DNA of 64,000 nt. Origin: an uncultured Bacteroidota bacterium. GTDB taxonomy: Bacteria; Bacteroidota; Bacteroidia; Flavobacteriales; Flavobacteriaceae. Positions 44,452-54,366 of this stretch are shown one piece after another (positions within the stretch are counted from its first letter, which is position 1; each line of letters begins with the position of its first letter). The position numbers and the translations under genes are program-made. The notes beneath the pieces were generated by a model. The model saw only the letters and a program-made list of their open reading frames with translations, had not been told where the DNA came from and did no database searches. The DNA lies in NCBI GenBank assembly GCA_902620455.1, contig CACNIG010000006.1, positions 40,517 to 104,516 of the forward strand. The letters are read 5' to 3'.

Positions 44452-46022
44452 TGAGATATATCTTAATATTTCTATATTTTTTTTCTTTATCATATGTCAA
44501 TGCACAAACTGCAAATTTTGACCCTAATATTGTTATTAATAGTTCAATCGATACTACCAGCGTTAAAATTGGAGAAGAAATTATTTATACCATTGATGTA
44601 ATATCAAAAAATAAATACAATATTCGTTTTGATGAAAAACCCAATTTTATTCCTTTTGAAATACTAGATTCGCACCCTTATGATTCAATTATTGATTCCT
44701 CAAAAATTTCAAAAAAATACTCATTAATTAAGTTTGACCCTGGAGAATTCTGGATTCCGCCTCAAAAAGTATACTTCGATCAAAGTATAAAATTTACAGA
44801 CTCAATTTTAATTGTAGTAAATGATGTTGTGGTTGACACTCTTAAACAGAATCTATATGATATTAAACCTATTATACCAGTAAAAAGAAATTATCAAAAA
44901 ATATTATTAAGATTAATTTTCATAATCACATTATTAGTTATCGCTTACTTATTATACAGACATTACATTTTAAATAATAATGATAATTCAAACGATGTTA
45001 TGAAATCTTTATATGAAATAGCATTTGAAAAATTAGAAAATCTCAATTCACTCAATCCTAATTCACAAATTGAGTTTAAAGAATATTATACAATCTTAGT
45101 GGATATATTTAGAGAATATCTTGAATTTCAAGTAAAAATTCCAGCTATGGAAAGTACATCAAGAGAATTAATTGTCAGGATTAATATGTTAAAGGATAGT
45201 GGGAACTATAATTTTGAAAAGAAGCAGATTGATAAGCTTGAAGAATTATTCACAAAATCAGATTTAATAAAATTTGCTAAATCACTACCAACTAAAAGTG
45301 ATATAAATCTTGATTTAATTACTATCAGAAATTTTATTACTTCAACTGAAAAAATATATAATGAGAAGTATGAAAAAATTCAAGAGCCTCAGGTTGAGGA
45401 TCAAAATGTTAATATATTAGAATATATAAAAAACTTTCTGAAATACTCACTGGTTGCAATTACAACTATCCTAATTTTGTGTGTTTTAATTTTTGGATAT
45501 TATCCAGTTAGAGATACTATACTACTCAACCCAACAAAGAAATTACTTGATAAGGAATGGTTCACTAGTCAATATGGCTCACCTCCAATTGAATTAAGCA
45601 CTCCATTAATTCTTGAAAGAGTTATTGACAGCATTGATTTAAACAAATTTCAGATGGGTACATTCGAGGATAATTTTTATTTGTCCTTGGATATTAAGGA
45701 TGTTGTTCAAAATGAGAATTCAGTAAATTTAGATTTAATAAAAAATGGACTTATTAATGAGTTCCAGGTTTTAGGTTCTAAAAATATCTTAGTAAAAGAT
45801 GACCAATTTACTGTTAAATCAGGAGATACAGCACTAAGGTTATATGGTAGCCTTGACATTGAGTTTAATAATGATCTTTATAGGTCAAATTTTACCTCAA
45901 TTATTTTGCCCTATGACAAGAAGACTATAAAACTTATAATTGTATACAGGGATGAAGATAGATATGCTAATGATATTGAGTCAAGAATTCTTGAGAGTTT
46001 TGACATAATAAAAGAATTGTGA
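44451..46022 (+). CDS. BatD-like membrane protein of the Bat operon, unknown function
   Basis: A 523-residue protein with a signal peptide (IFLYFFSLSYVNAQ), a beta-rich periplasmic domain to about 145, a membrane helix at about 152-168, a helical cytosolic part (about 180-320), a second helix at about 331-350, and a C-terminal 170-residue domain. It has the size and layout of the extra BatD-like gene often found between DUF58 and batA in flavobacteria. The C-terminal domain is not recognised. TAATG and TGATG junctions link it to both neighbours. Confidence 0.75.
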   Translation: MRYILIFLYFFSLSYVNAQTANFDPNIVINSSIDTTSVKIGEEIIYTIDVISKNKYNIRFDEKPNFIPFEILDSHPYDSIIDSSKISKKYSLIKFDPGEFWIPPQKVYFDQSIKFTDSILIVVNDVVVDTLKQNLYDIKPIIPVKRNYQKILLRLIFIITLLVIAYLLYRHYILNNNDNSNDVMKSLYEIAFEKLENLNSLNPNSQIEFKEYYTILVDIFREYLEFQVKIPAMESTSRELIVRINMLKDSGNYNFEKKQIDKLEELFTKSDLIKFAKSLPTKSDINLDLITIRNFITSTEKIYNEKYEKIQEPQVEDQNVNILEYIKNFLKYSLVAITTILILCVLIFGYYPVRDTILLNPTKKLLDKEWFTSQYGSPPIELSTPLILERVIDSIDLNKFQMGTFEDNFYLSLDIKDVVQNENSVNLDLIKNGLINEFQVLGSKNILVKDDQFTVKSGDTALRLYGSLDIEFNNDLYRSNFTSIILPYDKKTIKLIIVYRDEDRYANDIESRILESFDIIKEL

Positions 46023-47026
46023 TGTTTAAAGATTTATATTTTGCTGATCCAGAGTATCTATTAATTGCTATTATAATCCCAGTAGCAATATTATTTTGGT
46101 ATAGATTTGGTAAGTTGACTCAAGCAACATTAAAACAATCATCTTTGTCCTTATTAAAGCTAAATAAATCATTTGTATCAAGGATAAGACCACTTTTGAA
46201 TATAATGAGAATTATAGTGATTCTTCTCTTAATCCTTGCAATATCAAGGCCCCAATCTAAGTCAACATCCAAAAGAATAAAATCATCTAGGGGAATAGAT
46301 ATCGTGATGGTTATAGATATTTCATCTAGCATGTTATCAAAAGATCTTAAACCAGATAGATTATCTGCTTTAAAAAATGTAGCTTCTAATTTCATTGATG
46401 ATAGACCAAATGATAGAATAGGATTAGTTGTTTATGCTGCAGAAAGTTATACAAAGACACCTGTTACAACCGATAAATTAATTTTGAAACAATCGTTATC
46501 AGAAATTAATTATGAGCCTCTACTTGAAGATGGAACAGCAATTGGTATGGGACTTTCCACTGCTGTTAACAGGCTTAAAGAAAGCACAGCTAAAAGTAAG
46601 GTGATTATCCTACTTACTGATGGGGTTAATAATTCCGGATTTATTGATCCACGAATTGCTGCTGAGCTAGCCTCTGAATATGAGATTAAGACCTATACTA
46701 TAGGTTTAGGAACAAATGGTAGAGCGCTTGCTCCAGTCTCTATATTACCTAATGGGGATTTCCAATTTAGTTTAACAAAAGTTGAAATTGACGAAGACCT
46801 TTTGAGATTTATTTCTGAAAAAACATCAGGTAGATATTTTAGAGCAACAGATAACCTAGAACTTCAAAATATTTATGATGAGATAAATAAATTAGAAAAA
46901 ACAGAAATTACTGAAACTATATTCACTAATATTTCAGAAAAATATAGACCACTGGTTTTAATAGCTTTTATGCTATATGTTTTAGAAATATTTTCAAGAA
47001 AATCAATATTTAAGAGTTTTATATAA
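46022..47026 (+). CDS. batA: vWA-domain membrane protein BatA
   Basis: A 334-residue protein with two N-terminal membrane helices (about 13-28 and 61-76), a von Willebrand factor A domain with a full MIDAS start (MVIDISSSM), and a C-terminal helix. The vWA domain probably binds partner proteins through a metal ion. I prefer the ATG in the TGATG junction over the GTG three bases earlier. It overlaps batB by one base (TAATG). Confidence 0.92.
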   Translation: MFKDLYFADPEYLLIAIIIPVAILFWYRFGKLTQATLKQSSLSLLKLNKSFVSRIRPLLNIMRIIVILLLILAISRPQSKSTSKRIKSSRGIDIVMVIDISSSMLSKDLKPDRLSALKNVASNFIDDRPNDRIGLVVYAAESYTKTPVTTDKLILKQSLSEINYEPLLEDGTAIGMGLSTAVNRLKESTAKSKVIILLTDGVNNSGFIDPRIAAELASEYEIKTYTIGLGTNGRALAPVSILPNGDFQFSLTKVEIDEDLLRFISEKTSGRYFRATDNLELQNIYDEINKLEKTEITETIFTNISEKYRPLVLIAFMLYVLEIFSRKSIFKSFI

Positions 47027-48066
47027 TGTATCAATTTGACAATCCAAATTTTCTATATCTGACGTTAATAATTCCTTTCTTAATATTGATTAACTTTTTA
47101 TACATGTCCTGGAGAAAAAAAATTCAAGACTCATACTCAGATTCAGAATTATTAGAAATTATAAGTCCAAACCGATCAAATTTTAAACTTAATTTAAAAT
47201 TGATTTTGGAGTGTATAGCAATATTATTTTTATCAATAGGCCTAGCAAATCCAAAAATTGGAACTGAATTAAATTCTATTAATAGAGAAGGTGTAGATAT
47301 AGTCTTCGCTATAGATGTCTCAAAAAGTATGCTTGCAGAAGATGTAGCGCCTAATAGACTTTTAAGGTCTAAAAGAATAATCTCTGAGATAATAAATTCA
47401 TTAAATTCTGATAGAGTGGGAATAGTTGCATATGCTTCTCAAGCAATTCCTCAAGTTCCCTTAACTACAGATTTTGCATCTGTAAAAAATTTCTTGCAAA
47501 TTATTGATACTGACATGCTATCATCTCAAGGTACATCCATTGATTCTGCTTTAAATCTGTCTGCAAACTTTTTTGATCAAAATTCAGAAACAAATAGAGT
47601 GCTTATCTTACTCTCGGATGGTGAGGATCATGATGATATTCCTGAGAGCTTAATTAATTTAATTATTGAAAATAATATAAATCTTATATCAATTGGAGTT
47701 GGACAAGATAGTGGCTCAACAATTCCTATAAAAGTTAATGGTAGAATTGATTCTTATAAAAAAGACAGTAATGGTGAAGTTGTAATTACTAAAAGAAATA
47801 GTGAAATTTTAAATAAAATAGCTAGTTCATCTGGAGGAGAATATATTGATGGAAATATTACTGAAGAAGCATTAGAAAATGTTAAAGTTAAGCTTGATAA
47901 AATAGATAAGTCAGAGTTTGAGACATCTCAATTTGTTGAGTACAAACAACAATTTCAAATTTTTATATTATTAGCCTTGTTGTTTATAATTGTGGATATT
48001 TTTATATTTCAAACTAAAACAAAGTGGATTCAAAATCTAAATTTATTTAATGAAAATGAGGAATAG
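47026..48066 (+). CDS. batB: vWA-domain membrane protein BatB
   Basis: Paralogue of BatA, 346 residues, with N-terminal helices (about 10-26 and 57-73), the MIDAS motif FAIDVSKSMLAED, and a C-terminal membrane helix (about 308-328). BatA-BatB pairs are co-conserved in the aerotolerance operon of Bacteroidota. The 3' end overlaps batC by 17 bases. Confidence 0.92.
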   Translation: MYQFDNPNFLYLTLIIPFLILINFLYMSWRKKIQDSYSDSELLEIISPNRSNFKLNLKLILECIAILFLSIGLANPKIGTELNSINREGVDIVFAIDVSKSMLAEDVAPNRLLRSKRIISEIINSLNSDRVGIVAYASQAIPQVPLTTDFASVKNFLQIIDTDMLSSQGTSIDSALNLSANFFDQNSETNRVLILLSDGEDHDDIPESLINLIIENNINLISIGVGQDSGSTIPIKVNGRIDSYKKDSNGEVVITKRNSEILNKIASSSGGEYIDGNITEEALENVKVKLDKIDKSEFETSQFVEYKQQFQIFILLALLFIIVDIFIFQTKTKWIQNLNLFNENEE

Positions 48067-48784
48067 TCATGTTTTACATTTACTCTTTTTAACTTTTACA
48101 GTTTCTCTTAACTGTCAGAGTGACCCAAATAATCTTGTATTTAATGGTAACAAAGAGTCAATGAAACAAAATTTTACTAAAGCAGAAGTTGAATATAGAA
48201 AAGCAATATCCAAGAGTGAGATTCAAAATAAAGCTTCACATAATCTTGGAAACCTCCTTTTTGAAAATAAAAATTACGATGAAGCAATACAAGAGTATTT
48301 TAAAACACAAAAAAATTCTCAAATTGATCTTGAAAAGCATTCAGCTTTCCATAATCTTGGAAATACGTACATGAAGAAAAAAGATTATGCTCAAGCTGTT
48401 GAAGCATATAAAAATGCTTTGAGAAATAATTCAGAAGATGACGAAACGAGATACAACTATGCATTAGCAAAAAAATTCTTAGAGGGAGATAAACGACAAA
48501 ACTCTCAAAATAGTGATGATTCTGAACAAGAGAAAAAAGATAAATCTGACGATCAAAAAGAAAATAAAGATGAAGATCAAAATAGTGATCAGGATTCAGA
48601 TTCAGAAAAGGATAAACCAAAAGATCAACAAGATAAAAATCAAGATGAAGGAGGAGGTCTGTCTAAACAACAAATGGAGAATTTGTTAGATGCAGTTAAC
48701 AACATAGAAAAAGATTTAAATCAGAAGATAAAATCTGGTAAAAAGAAAGTTCAAACATCAAAAAAAGCTCAAAAAGATTGGTGA
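48050..48784 (+). CDS. batC: TPR protein BatC
   Basis: A 244-residue protein with a signal peptide (possible second Met two codons in) and tetratricopeptide repeats between about 25 and 140 (HNLGNLLFENKNYDEAIQEY and HNLGNTYMKKKDYAQAVEAY align with each other). The C-terminal third (about 145-215) is a low-complexity run of Asp, Glu, Lys and Gln, followed by a basic tail. It lies inside the bat operon and overlaps batD by a GTGA junction. Confidence 0.9.
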   Translation: MKMRNSHVLHLLFLTFTVSLNCQSDPNNLVFNGNKESMKQNFTKAEVEYRKAISKSEIQNKASHNLGNLLFENKNYDEAIQEYFKTQKNSQIDLEKHSAFHNLGNTYMKKKDYAQAVEAYKNALRNNSEDDETRYNYALAKKFLEGDKRQNSQNSDDSEQEKKDKSDDQKENKDEDQNSDQDSDSEKDKPKDQQDKNQDEGGGLSKQQMENLLDAVNNIEKDLNQKIKSGKKKVQTSKKAQKDW

Positions 48785-50520
48785 GGAATTTATTTACAAT
48801 ACTATTAATATTTAAATCATTTATTCTGTTTTCTCAGGTTAAATTTGATGCTTCAGTTAGTAAATCAAAACTGGGTCTTAATGAAAGGCTTAGAATAGAT
48901 TTTGTTATGAATCAAAATGGAGATAACTTTTCACCTCCAAATTTTGAAAATTTCCAGATAATTGGAGGTCCAAATCAGTCAATTAAAACTTCTTACGTAA
49001 ATGGAGAAAGAAGTTTTTCAAAAACATACTCTTATTATCTTAAGCCTTTAAAAAAAGGAAACCTGAGAATAAGTCAGGCAACTATTGAAATTGATGGAGA
49101 GATATATAAGTCTATGCCTATTGAGGTATTAATAACAGATTCTGTGAGTCAACCGTCAGATTCGGTCACTCAATACTACAGTGATGACGATATAGAACTA
49201 AGGGCATTAATTTCTAAAGGATCTCCGTATTTAAATGAACCAATAACAATTATTTACAAGCTTTATTATAAAGCTCCAATTAACATATCTGATGCAAGAG
49301 AAACGGAGACACCTAATTATAAAGACTTTTGGAGTCAGACAATAAAAATTCCTCAATTAAAGGTTCAAAGAGAAGTTTACAAGGGTCAAAATTATAATGT
49401 TGTAGAATGGAGAAAAGTTGTCTTATATCCACAGAAATCTGGACTGCTTGAGATATCCCCTTTATCCTTAAATTTAGTTTTAGATGTTCCAACTGATAAA
49501 AGGGATTTCTTCGGAAATGTTATTTACGATCAGACTTCACAACTTATTTCAACTGGTATGAGGAAAATCAATGTTAAAGATCTTCCTGAAAACGGTAAAC
49601 CAGATAGTTTTACTGGAGCTGTTGGCCAATTTGAGTTTGATGTGATTTTAAATAAAAAATCATTAAGAGCAACTGAATCTTTTCAGGCAGAGTTAAAAGT
49701 TAAAGGTAATGGAAATCTTAAGTTGTTTGACTTGCCAAATATGTTAGTTCCTAATTCAATGGAGCTTTTTGAGCCTGAGAGAGAGGAATCAATAAATACA
49801 AATTTGTCAGGTATGAGCGGTTCAGTATCAAAATATTTTACTGTAATTCCTAGATTCCAAGGAAATTTTCCAATTGAAGAAGTTGAATTTTCATATTTTG
49901 ACCCAACTGCTGAAAGATATAAAATTTTAAAGTCACCAAGACTCACAATTGATGTTTTTGATGGCCCTACTTATATTAATCCTTCGATATCTAATGAGTC
50001 AAATGTTATAACATCTGATGATTCATTTAGATTCATTAAACTAAAAGGTAATTTAAAAAGAATTGATGACTCTAAATTTTTTGAGTCAGAAATTTTCTAC
50101 ATTCTTTCTTCTACCCCATTTGTACTTTCTATAGCATTAATTGCTTTTACAGCATTTACAAGAAATAGAAAACAATCATATTCAGAAACAATTAAAAAAC
50201 AAGAAAAAAGTATATATAAAATGATTGATTCTGCAAAAAAATTAACAAATGACAAAAATCAATTTTATGATATAATTGAAAAAGCCATAATTAAAAGTCT
50301 TATGGTAAAATTTTCAATAAGGATGGAAAGTCTTAATAAAGATAAAATTCAAGAGATAACCAAAAATAAGGGTATATCAGTTGAAAATATTTCCCAGATT
50401 ATAAATTTGATTGAAAATTGTGAAAAAGCAAAATACTCAAGGTCTTCAGATTCAGAAATGAATAATGATATAGAAGAAGCAAGAAAAATCGTTGGCATAA
50501 TACTTAAAATTAACTCATGA
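48781..50520 (+). CDS. batD: aerotolerance protein BatD
   Basis: A 579-residue protein with a signal peptide, a long beta-rich periplasmic part (Ig-like repeats, about 25-420), one membrane helix near 442-458 and a cytosolic helical tail. Conserved segments include RLRIDFVMNQNGDNFSPPNF and GPNQSIKTSYVNGERSFSKTY. I choose the GTG start because it forms a 4-base GTGA overlap with batC; a TTG lies one codon upstream. The end overlaps batE by ATGA. Confidence 0.9.
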   Translation: MRNLFTILLIFKSFILFSQVKFDASVSKSKLGLNERLRIDFVMNQNGDNFSPPNFENFQIIGGPNQSIKTSYVNGERSFSKTYSYYLKPLKKGNLRISQATIEIDGEIYKSMPIEVLITDSVSQPSDSVTQYYSDDDIELRALISKGSPYLNEPITIIYKLYYKAPINISDARETETPNYKDFWSQTIKIPQLKVQREVYKGQNYNVVEWRKVVLYPQKSGLLEISPLSLNLVLDVPTDKRDFFGNVIYDQTSQLISTGMRKINVKDLPENGKPDSFTGAVGQFEFDVILNKKSLRATESFQAELKVKGNGNLKLFDLPNMLVPNSMELFEPEREESINTNLSGMSGSVSKYFTVIPRFQGNFPIEEVEFSYFDPTAERYKILKSPRLTIDVFDGPTYINPSISNESNVITSDDSFRFIKLKGNLKRIDDSKFFESEIFYILSSTPFVLSIALIAFTAFTRNRKQSYSETIKKQEKSIYKMIDSAKKLTNDKNQFYDIIEKAIIKSLMVKFSIRMESLNKDKIQEITKNKGISVENISQIINLIENCEKAKYSRSSDSEMNNDIEEARKIVGIILKINS

Positions 50521-51260
50521 AAATATTTTTAGTAATCTTGTCAATTCTATTATTAAGTAATCAACAAGTTGATGAAATTTTCATACAATCAAATAATCAT
50601 TATACTAATGGAAATTATGAAGCTGCGCTTGATGGATATCTTGAAATTATTAACTCAGGATTTGAGAGTTCTGAGCTTTATTTTAATTTAGGTAATACTT
50701 TTTATAAATTAAATAATATCCCAGAGAGCAATTTTTATTTTGAAAAAGCTCTTGCTATATCACCCAATGATTTTGATGTAATCACAAATTTATCATTTGC
50801 TCAAAACTTAAGAATAGATAAAATAGAGAATCTCCCAGTCACTCAAATTCAAAATATCAAAATATCTATTCTTGATTTACTATCTGAGAAAGGTTGGGCT
50901 TATTCTTTTATGATCTCAGTTTGGCTTTTATGTATATCATTCTTATTATACTTTTTCTTAAAAAATTCTAAGTCTAAGAGAATCTTTTTTACTATATCAA
51001 TATTCATCACTTTAATTTCATTTGCTTCATTATACCTGAACTATGAAAAGAAAGCTCAGAATAATATTAAATATGCAATTGTTTTTGATAAGGAGATCGA
51101 GGTCTGGTCAGAACCTAATAAAATTTCAGAATTAAAATTTCTTCTTCATGAGGGAACTAAAGTTAAGCAAATAGATATCATTGAGGATTGGGTAAATATT
51201 CAACTTGAGAATGGAACCTTAGGCTGGATTGAAGCCTCAAGCTTAAGAGTTCTAGATTAA
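50517..51260 (+). CDS. batE: TPR and SH3-domain protein BatE
   Basis: A 247-residue protein with a hydrophobic N terminus (possible signal, IFLVILSILLLSNQ), tetratricopeptide repeats at about 25-105, two membrane helices (about 133-149 and 159-173), and a bacterial SH3-like domain at the C terminus (EIEVWSEPNKISE ... GTLGWIEASSL). It closes the moxR-bat operon. Its 3' end overlaps convergent cvpA by 9 bases. Confidence 0.88.
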   Translation: MKIFLVILSILLLSNQQVDEIFIQSNNHYTNGNYEAALDGYLEIINSGFESSELYFNLGNTFYKLNNIPESNFYFEKALAISPNDFDVITNLSFAQNLRIDKIENLPVTQIQNIKISILDLLSEKGWAYSFMISVWLLCISFLLYFFLKNSKSKRIFFTISIFITLISFASLYLNYEKKAQNNIKYAIVFDKEIEVWSEPNKISELKFLLHEGTKVKQIDIIEDWVNIQLENGTLGWIEASSLRVLD

Positions 51261-51749
51261 TTTTTCTGAATAAATTTCTTGAGTAATTTCAAATGAATTA
51301 AATAGAATTTCTGAGAGAACATGTAAATGAATCATTATTGAGGACTCAGAAATTATATTATTTGATAATAAGTTTAAAGAGAATATAATTTTAGTAATAA
51401 TTAGTAGTATTAAAAGTAATTTAAGTCCCCCAAAAACTCCCCCCAATACGCTATTTAAGAGTCCCAGATAAACAACTTTTGCTAATTTAGTAAATCCTTT
51501 TGCTAAGTATATAATGAGTAAATAACTTAAAATAAAAATTATAATAAATGAAATAGTATTAAGTAAATCAGAATTTACACTTATAAAAGCAGATATTTCA
51601 TTTGATAAAAAATTATCAACATTTCCAGCAATAAAAAAAGAGATAAATATTCCAAAAAAACTTGATAGTTCAATAATTAATCCTTTAGAATATCCTCTAA
51701 TTATACCAAATACAATTATTGCAATTATTATTAAATCAATTAAATTCAT
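51252..51749 (-). CDS. CvpA family membrane protein
   Basis: A 165-residue protein with four hydrophobic helices (about 4-20, 25-43, 62-84, 100-120). The N terminus LIDLIIIAIIVFGIIRGYSKG and the GLLNSVLGGVFGGLKLLL segment are typical of the colicin V production family, whose cellular role is still unclear. It is divergent from pheS. Confidence 0.88.
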   Translation of the reverse strand: MNLIDLIIIAIIVFGIIRGYSKGLIIELSSFFGIFISFFIAGNVDNFLSNEISAFISVNSDLLNTISFIIIFILSYLLIIYLAKGFTKLAKVVYLGLLNSVLGGVFGGLKLLLILLIITKIIFSLNLLSNNIISESSIMIHLHVLSEILFNSFEITQEIYSEKLI

Positions 51750-51760
51750 AAAACTTAATT

Positions 51761-51768
51761 TATATTTG
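51761..51768 (+). promoter_or_regulatory. promoter -7 element of pheS
   Basis: Reads TATATTTG followed by CA, an exact TAnnTTTG match, 49 bases ahead of the pheS ATG. The leader would be about 45 nucleotides. No attenuator hairpin or Phe-rich leader peptide was seen in it. Confidence 0.6.
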
Positions 51769-51816
51769 CAATATACAGAAGGTTAATCAGAGACTTTTAA
51801 TTTTTTAAAATAAATT

Positions 51817-52821
51817 ATGATAAAAAAACTTGAGGATTATATTTCACATGTAAAAAAGTTTACCTCCCAAGATTCAAATGAGATCGAGTCTTTTAAAATA
51901 GAGTTTCTTGGAAGGAAAGGCGTTATTAATGATCTATTCTCTGATTTCAAGAATGTGCCTGCAGATCAAAAAAAGGAATATGGCCAAAAAATTAACGAAT
52001 TAAAAAATCTTACTTCTAAGAAATATGAAGATCTAAAATTAGGACTAAAGCAATCAAGTAAATCAACAACAGAAGACTATACTAAACCAGGGTTTCCAAT
52101 TTCTTCAGGTTCACTTCATCCAATAACAATAATTAAAAATAGAATTATTGATATTTTTTCTAAAGTTGGATTTGAACTGTCAGAAGGACCTGAGATTGAG
52201 GATGACTGGCATAATTTTACTGCTCTTAATCTACCAAAAGATCACCCAGCTAGAGATATGCAGGATACTTTTTTTATTCAGCAAAATCCAGATATCCTCC
52301 TGAGGACTCATACTTCCTCAGTTCAGGTGAGATATCTAGAAGATAATCCTCCACCATTAAAAATAATATCTCCTGGAAGAGTTTATCGTAACGAGGCAAT
52401 ATCTTCTAGATCACACTGTATATTTCATCAAATAGAAGGAATATATGTTGATGAAAAGGTTTCTTTTGCTGATTTAAAACAAATGATACTTTACTTTACA
52501 AAATCTATGTTTGGTAAATCAAAATTGAGATTTAGGCCCTCATATTTTCCATTTACAGAACCGAGTGCAGAGGTTGATATATACTGGGGTCTAGAGACTG
52601 AGACTGATCACAGAATTACAAAAGGAACTGGATGGCTAGAAATTATGGGTTGTGGAATGGTTGATCCAAAAGTTTTACAAAATTGTAATATTGACTCAGA
52701 AAAATACACTGGGTATGCGTTTGGATTAGGCCTTGAAAGAATAGCAATGCTAATTTATCAAATTCCAGATATTAGACTTTTCTTTGAAAATGACGTGAGG
52801 TTCCTTAACCAGTTTAAGTAA
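51817..52821 (+). CDS. pheS: phenylalanyl-tRNA synthetase alpha subunit
   Basis: Catalytic subunit of the alpha2-beta2 enzyme, 334 residues. An N-terminal coiled coil (about 1-85) binds tRNA. The class II core has motif 2 ([22 protein letters not shown], split here as GRVYRNEA and HCIFHQIEG) and motif 3 ([18 protein letters not shown]). pheT is not adjacent, as is common in Bacteroidota. It is convergent with the aldehyde dehydrogenase gene, with 5 bases between. Confidence 0.97.
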   Translation: MIKKLEDYISHVKKFTSQDSNEIESFKIEFLGRKGVINDLFSDFKNVPADQKKEYGQKINELKNLTSKKYEDLKLGLKQSSKSTTEDYTKPGFPISSGSLHPITIIKNRIIDIFSKVGFELSEGPEIEDDWHNFTALNLPKDHPARDMQDTFFIQQNPDILLRTHTSSVQVRYLEDNPPPLKIISPGRVYRNEAISSRSHCIFHQIEGIYVDEKVSFADLKQMILYFTKSMFGKSKLRFRPSYFPFTEPSAEVDIYWGLETETDHRITKGTGWLEIMGCGMVDPKVLQNCNIDSEKYTGYAFGLGLERIAMLIYQIPDIRLFFENDVRFLNQFK

Positions 52822-52826
52822 TTTAG

Positions 52827-54365
52827 CTAGTTTATATCAAATTTTATTCCTTGAGCTAAAGGAAGTTCGGAAGAAAAATTAATTGTATTGGTCTGCCTCC
52901 TCATATAGACTTTCCATGCATCTGAACCACTTTCCCTTCCTCCACCAGTGTCTTTTTCACCACCAAATGCTCCTCCAATTTCAGCACCAGATGTACCAAT
53001 ATTTACATTAGCAATTCCACAATCACTTCCCCAATGTGAGAGAAATAATTCAGATTCTTTAAGATTATTAGTCATAATAGCAGATGATAGTCCTTGATCA
53101 ACTTCATTTTGAATATCAATTGCATTTCGAACATCTCCTTTATATTTAATTAGGTATAATATTGGAGCAAAGGTTTCTTGATGAACAATTTCTAGAGAAT
53201 GATTAACTTCAGCTATTGCAGGCTTTACATAGCAACCACTTGAATATTCTTCCCCTTCAAGAATTCCACCTTTGACTAGCCAGCTACCACCTTGATTATT
53301 AACTTTTGATATAGCATCCTTATAAGATTCCACTGCATTAATATCAATAAGCGGTCCAACATGATTATTTGAATCAAGAGGATTTCCAATTTTTATTTGA
53401 TCATAGGCTTTAACTAATGAATTTCTGACATTTTCATATATATCTTCATGAACAATTAAACGCCTTGTTGAAGTACATCTTTGTCCGCAAGTACCAACTG
53501 CTCCAAAAACTGTTCCCATAATTGTCATTTTTAAATCCGCATCAGGGGTAACAATTATAGCATTGTTCCCTCCTAGTTCAAGTAAAGTTTTCCCTAATCT
53601 TGCACCAACTTTCTCTGCTACAATTTTACCCATTCGTGTTGAACCGGTAGCAGATAGAAGAGGTATATCTCTACTTTTAGATAACATTTCACCAATTTTA
53701 TAATCACCATTAATGAGGGATGATACACCCTCAGGAATATTATTCTCTTTGAAAACTTCTCCAATAATTTTTTGACATACTAAACTACATAAAGGTGTTT
53801 TTTCACTTGGTTTCCAGATTGTAACATTACCACATACCCATGCTAGCGCAACATTCCAACTCCAAACTGCTACTGGAAAATTAAATGCAGATATTATTCC
53901 AACGATCCCTAATGGGTGATATTGTTCATACATCCTGTGAGTTGGTCTTTCAGAATGCATAGTAAATCCATGTAATTGCCTAGAAAGTCCAACTGCAAAA
54001 TCACATATATCAATCATCTCTTGAACCTCTCCAAGCCCTTCCTGATATGATTTACCCATCTCATATGATACAAGTGTTCCTAGAAGTTCTTTCTCTTCTC
54101 TTAATTTATTGCCAAACTGACGAACTAATTCCCCACGCTTGGGTGCAGGAATTTGTCTAAAATCTTTAAATGCATTATTTGCAATTTTAATTATTTTTTC
54201 AAAATCACTTTTTGAGCCAGACTTTATTGTACCAATTAAATTCCCATCGACAGGAGATAGACTTTCAATTATACCACCAGAACTAAACCAATTGGATCCA
54301 GTTGAACACCCATCAATCAAACCATTTAATTCATATTTATTCAATAATTTATCTATACTTTTCAT
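52827..54365 (-). CDS. aldehyde dehydrogenase, ALDH7 type (aminoadipate-semialdehyde/P6C dehydrogenase-like)
   Basis: A 512-residue NAD-dependent dehydrogenase. The catalytic Cys lies in GTCGQRCTSTRR and the Glu in LLELGGNNAI. The WKPSEKTPLCSL and GGGRESGSDAWKVYMRRQTNT segments resemble ALDH7 (antiquitin/AmaB), which oxidises aminoadipate semialdehyde in lysine breakdown. I start at the ATG two bases downstream of the pyk stop; the longer frame uses a TTG inside pyk. Substrate is by family only. Confidence 0.9.
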   Translation of the reverse strand: MKSIDKLLNKYELNGLIDGCSTGSNWFSSGGIIESLSPVDGNLIGTIKSGSKSDFEKIIKIANNAFKDFRQIPAPKRGELVRQFGNKLREEKELLGTLVSYEMGKSYQEGLGEVQEMIDICDFAVGLSRQLHGFTMHSERPTHRMYEQYHPLGIVGIISAFNFPVAVWSWNVALAWVCGNVTIWKPSEKTPLCSLVCQKIIGEVFKENNIPEGVSSLINGDYKIGEMLSKSRDIPLLSATGSTRMGKIVAEKVGARLGKTLLELGGNNAIIVTPDADLKMTIMGTVFGAVGTCGQRCTSTRRLIVHEDIYENVRNSLVKAYDQIKIGNPLDSNNHVGPLIDINAVESYKDAISKVNNQGGSWLVKGGILEGEEYSSGCYVKPAIAEVNHSLEIVHQETFAPILYLIKYKGDVRNAIDIQNEVDQGLSSAIMTNNLKESELFLSHWGSDCGIANVNIGTSGAEIGGAFGGEKDTGGGRESGSDAWKVYMRRQTNTINFSSELPLAQGIKFDIN

Positions 54366-54366
54366 A

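Noticed and set aside
48300..48620. 106-codon antisense frame opposite batC
   Set aside because: Mirrors the low-complexity charged region of BatC; composition is artefactual.
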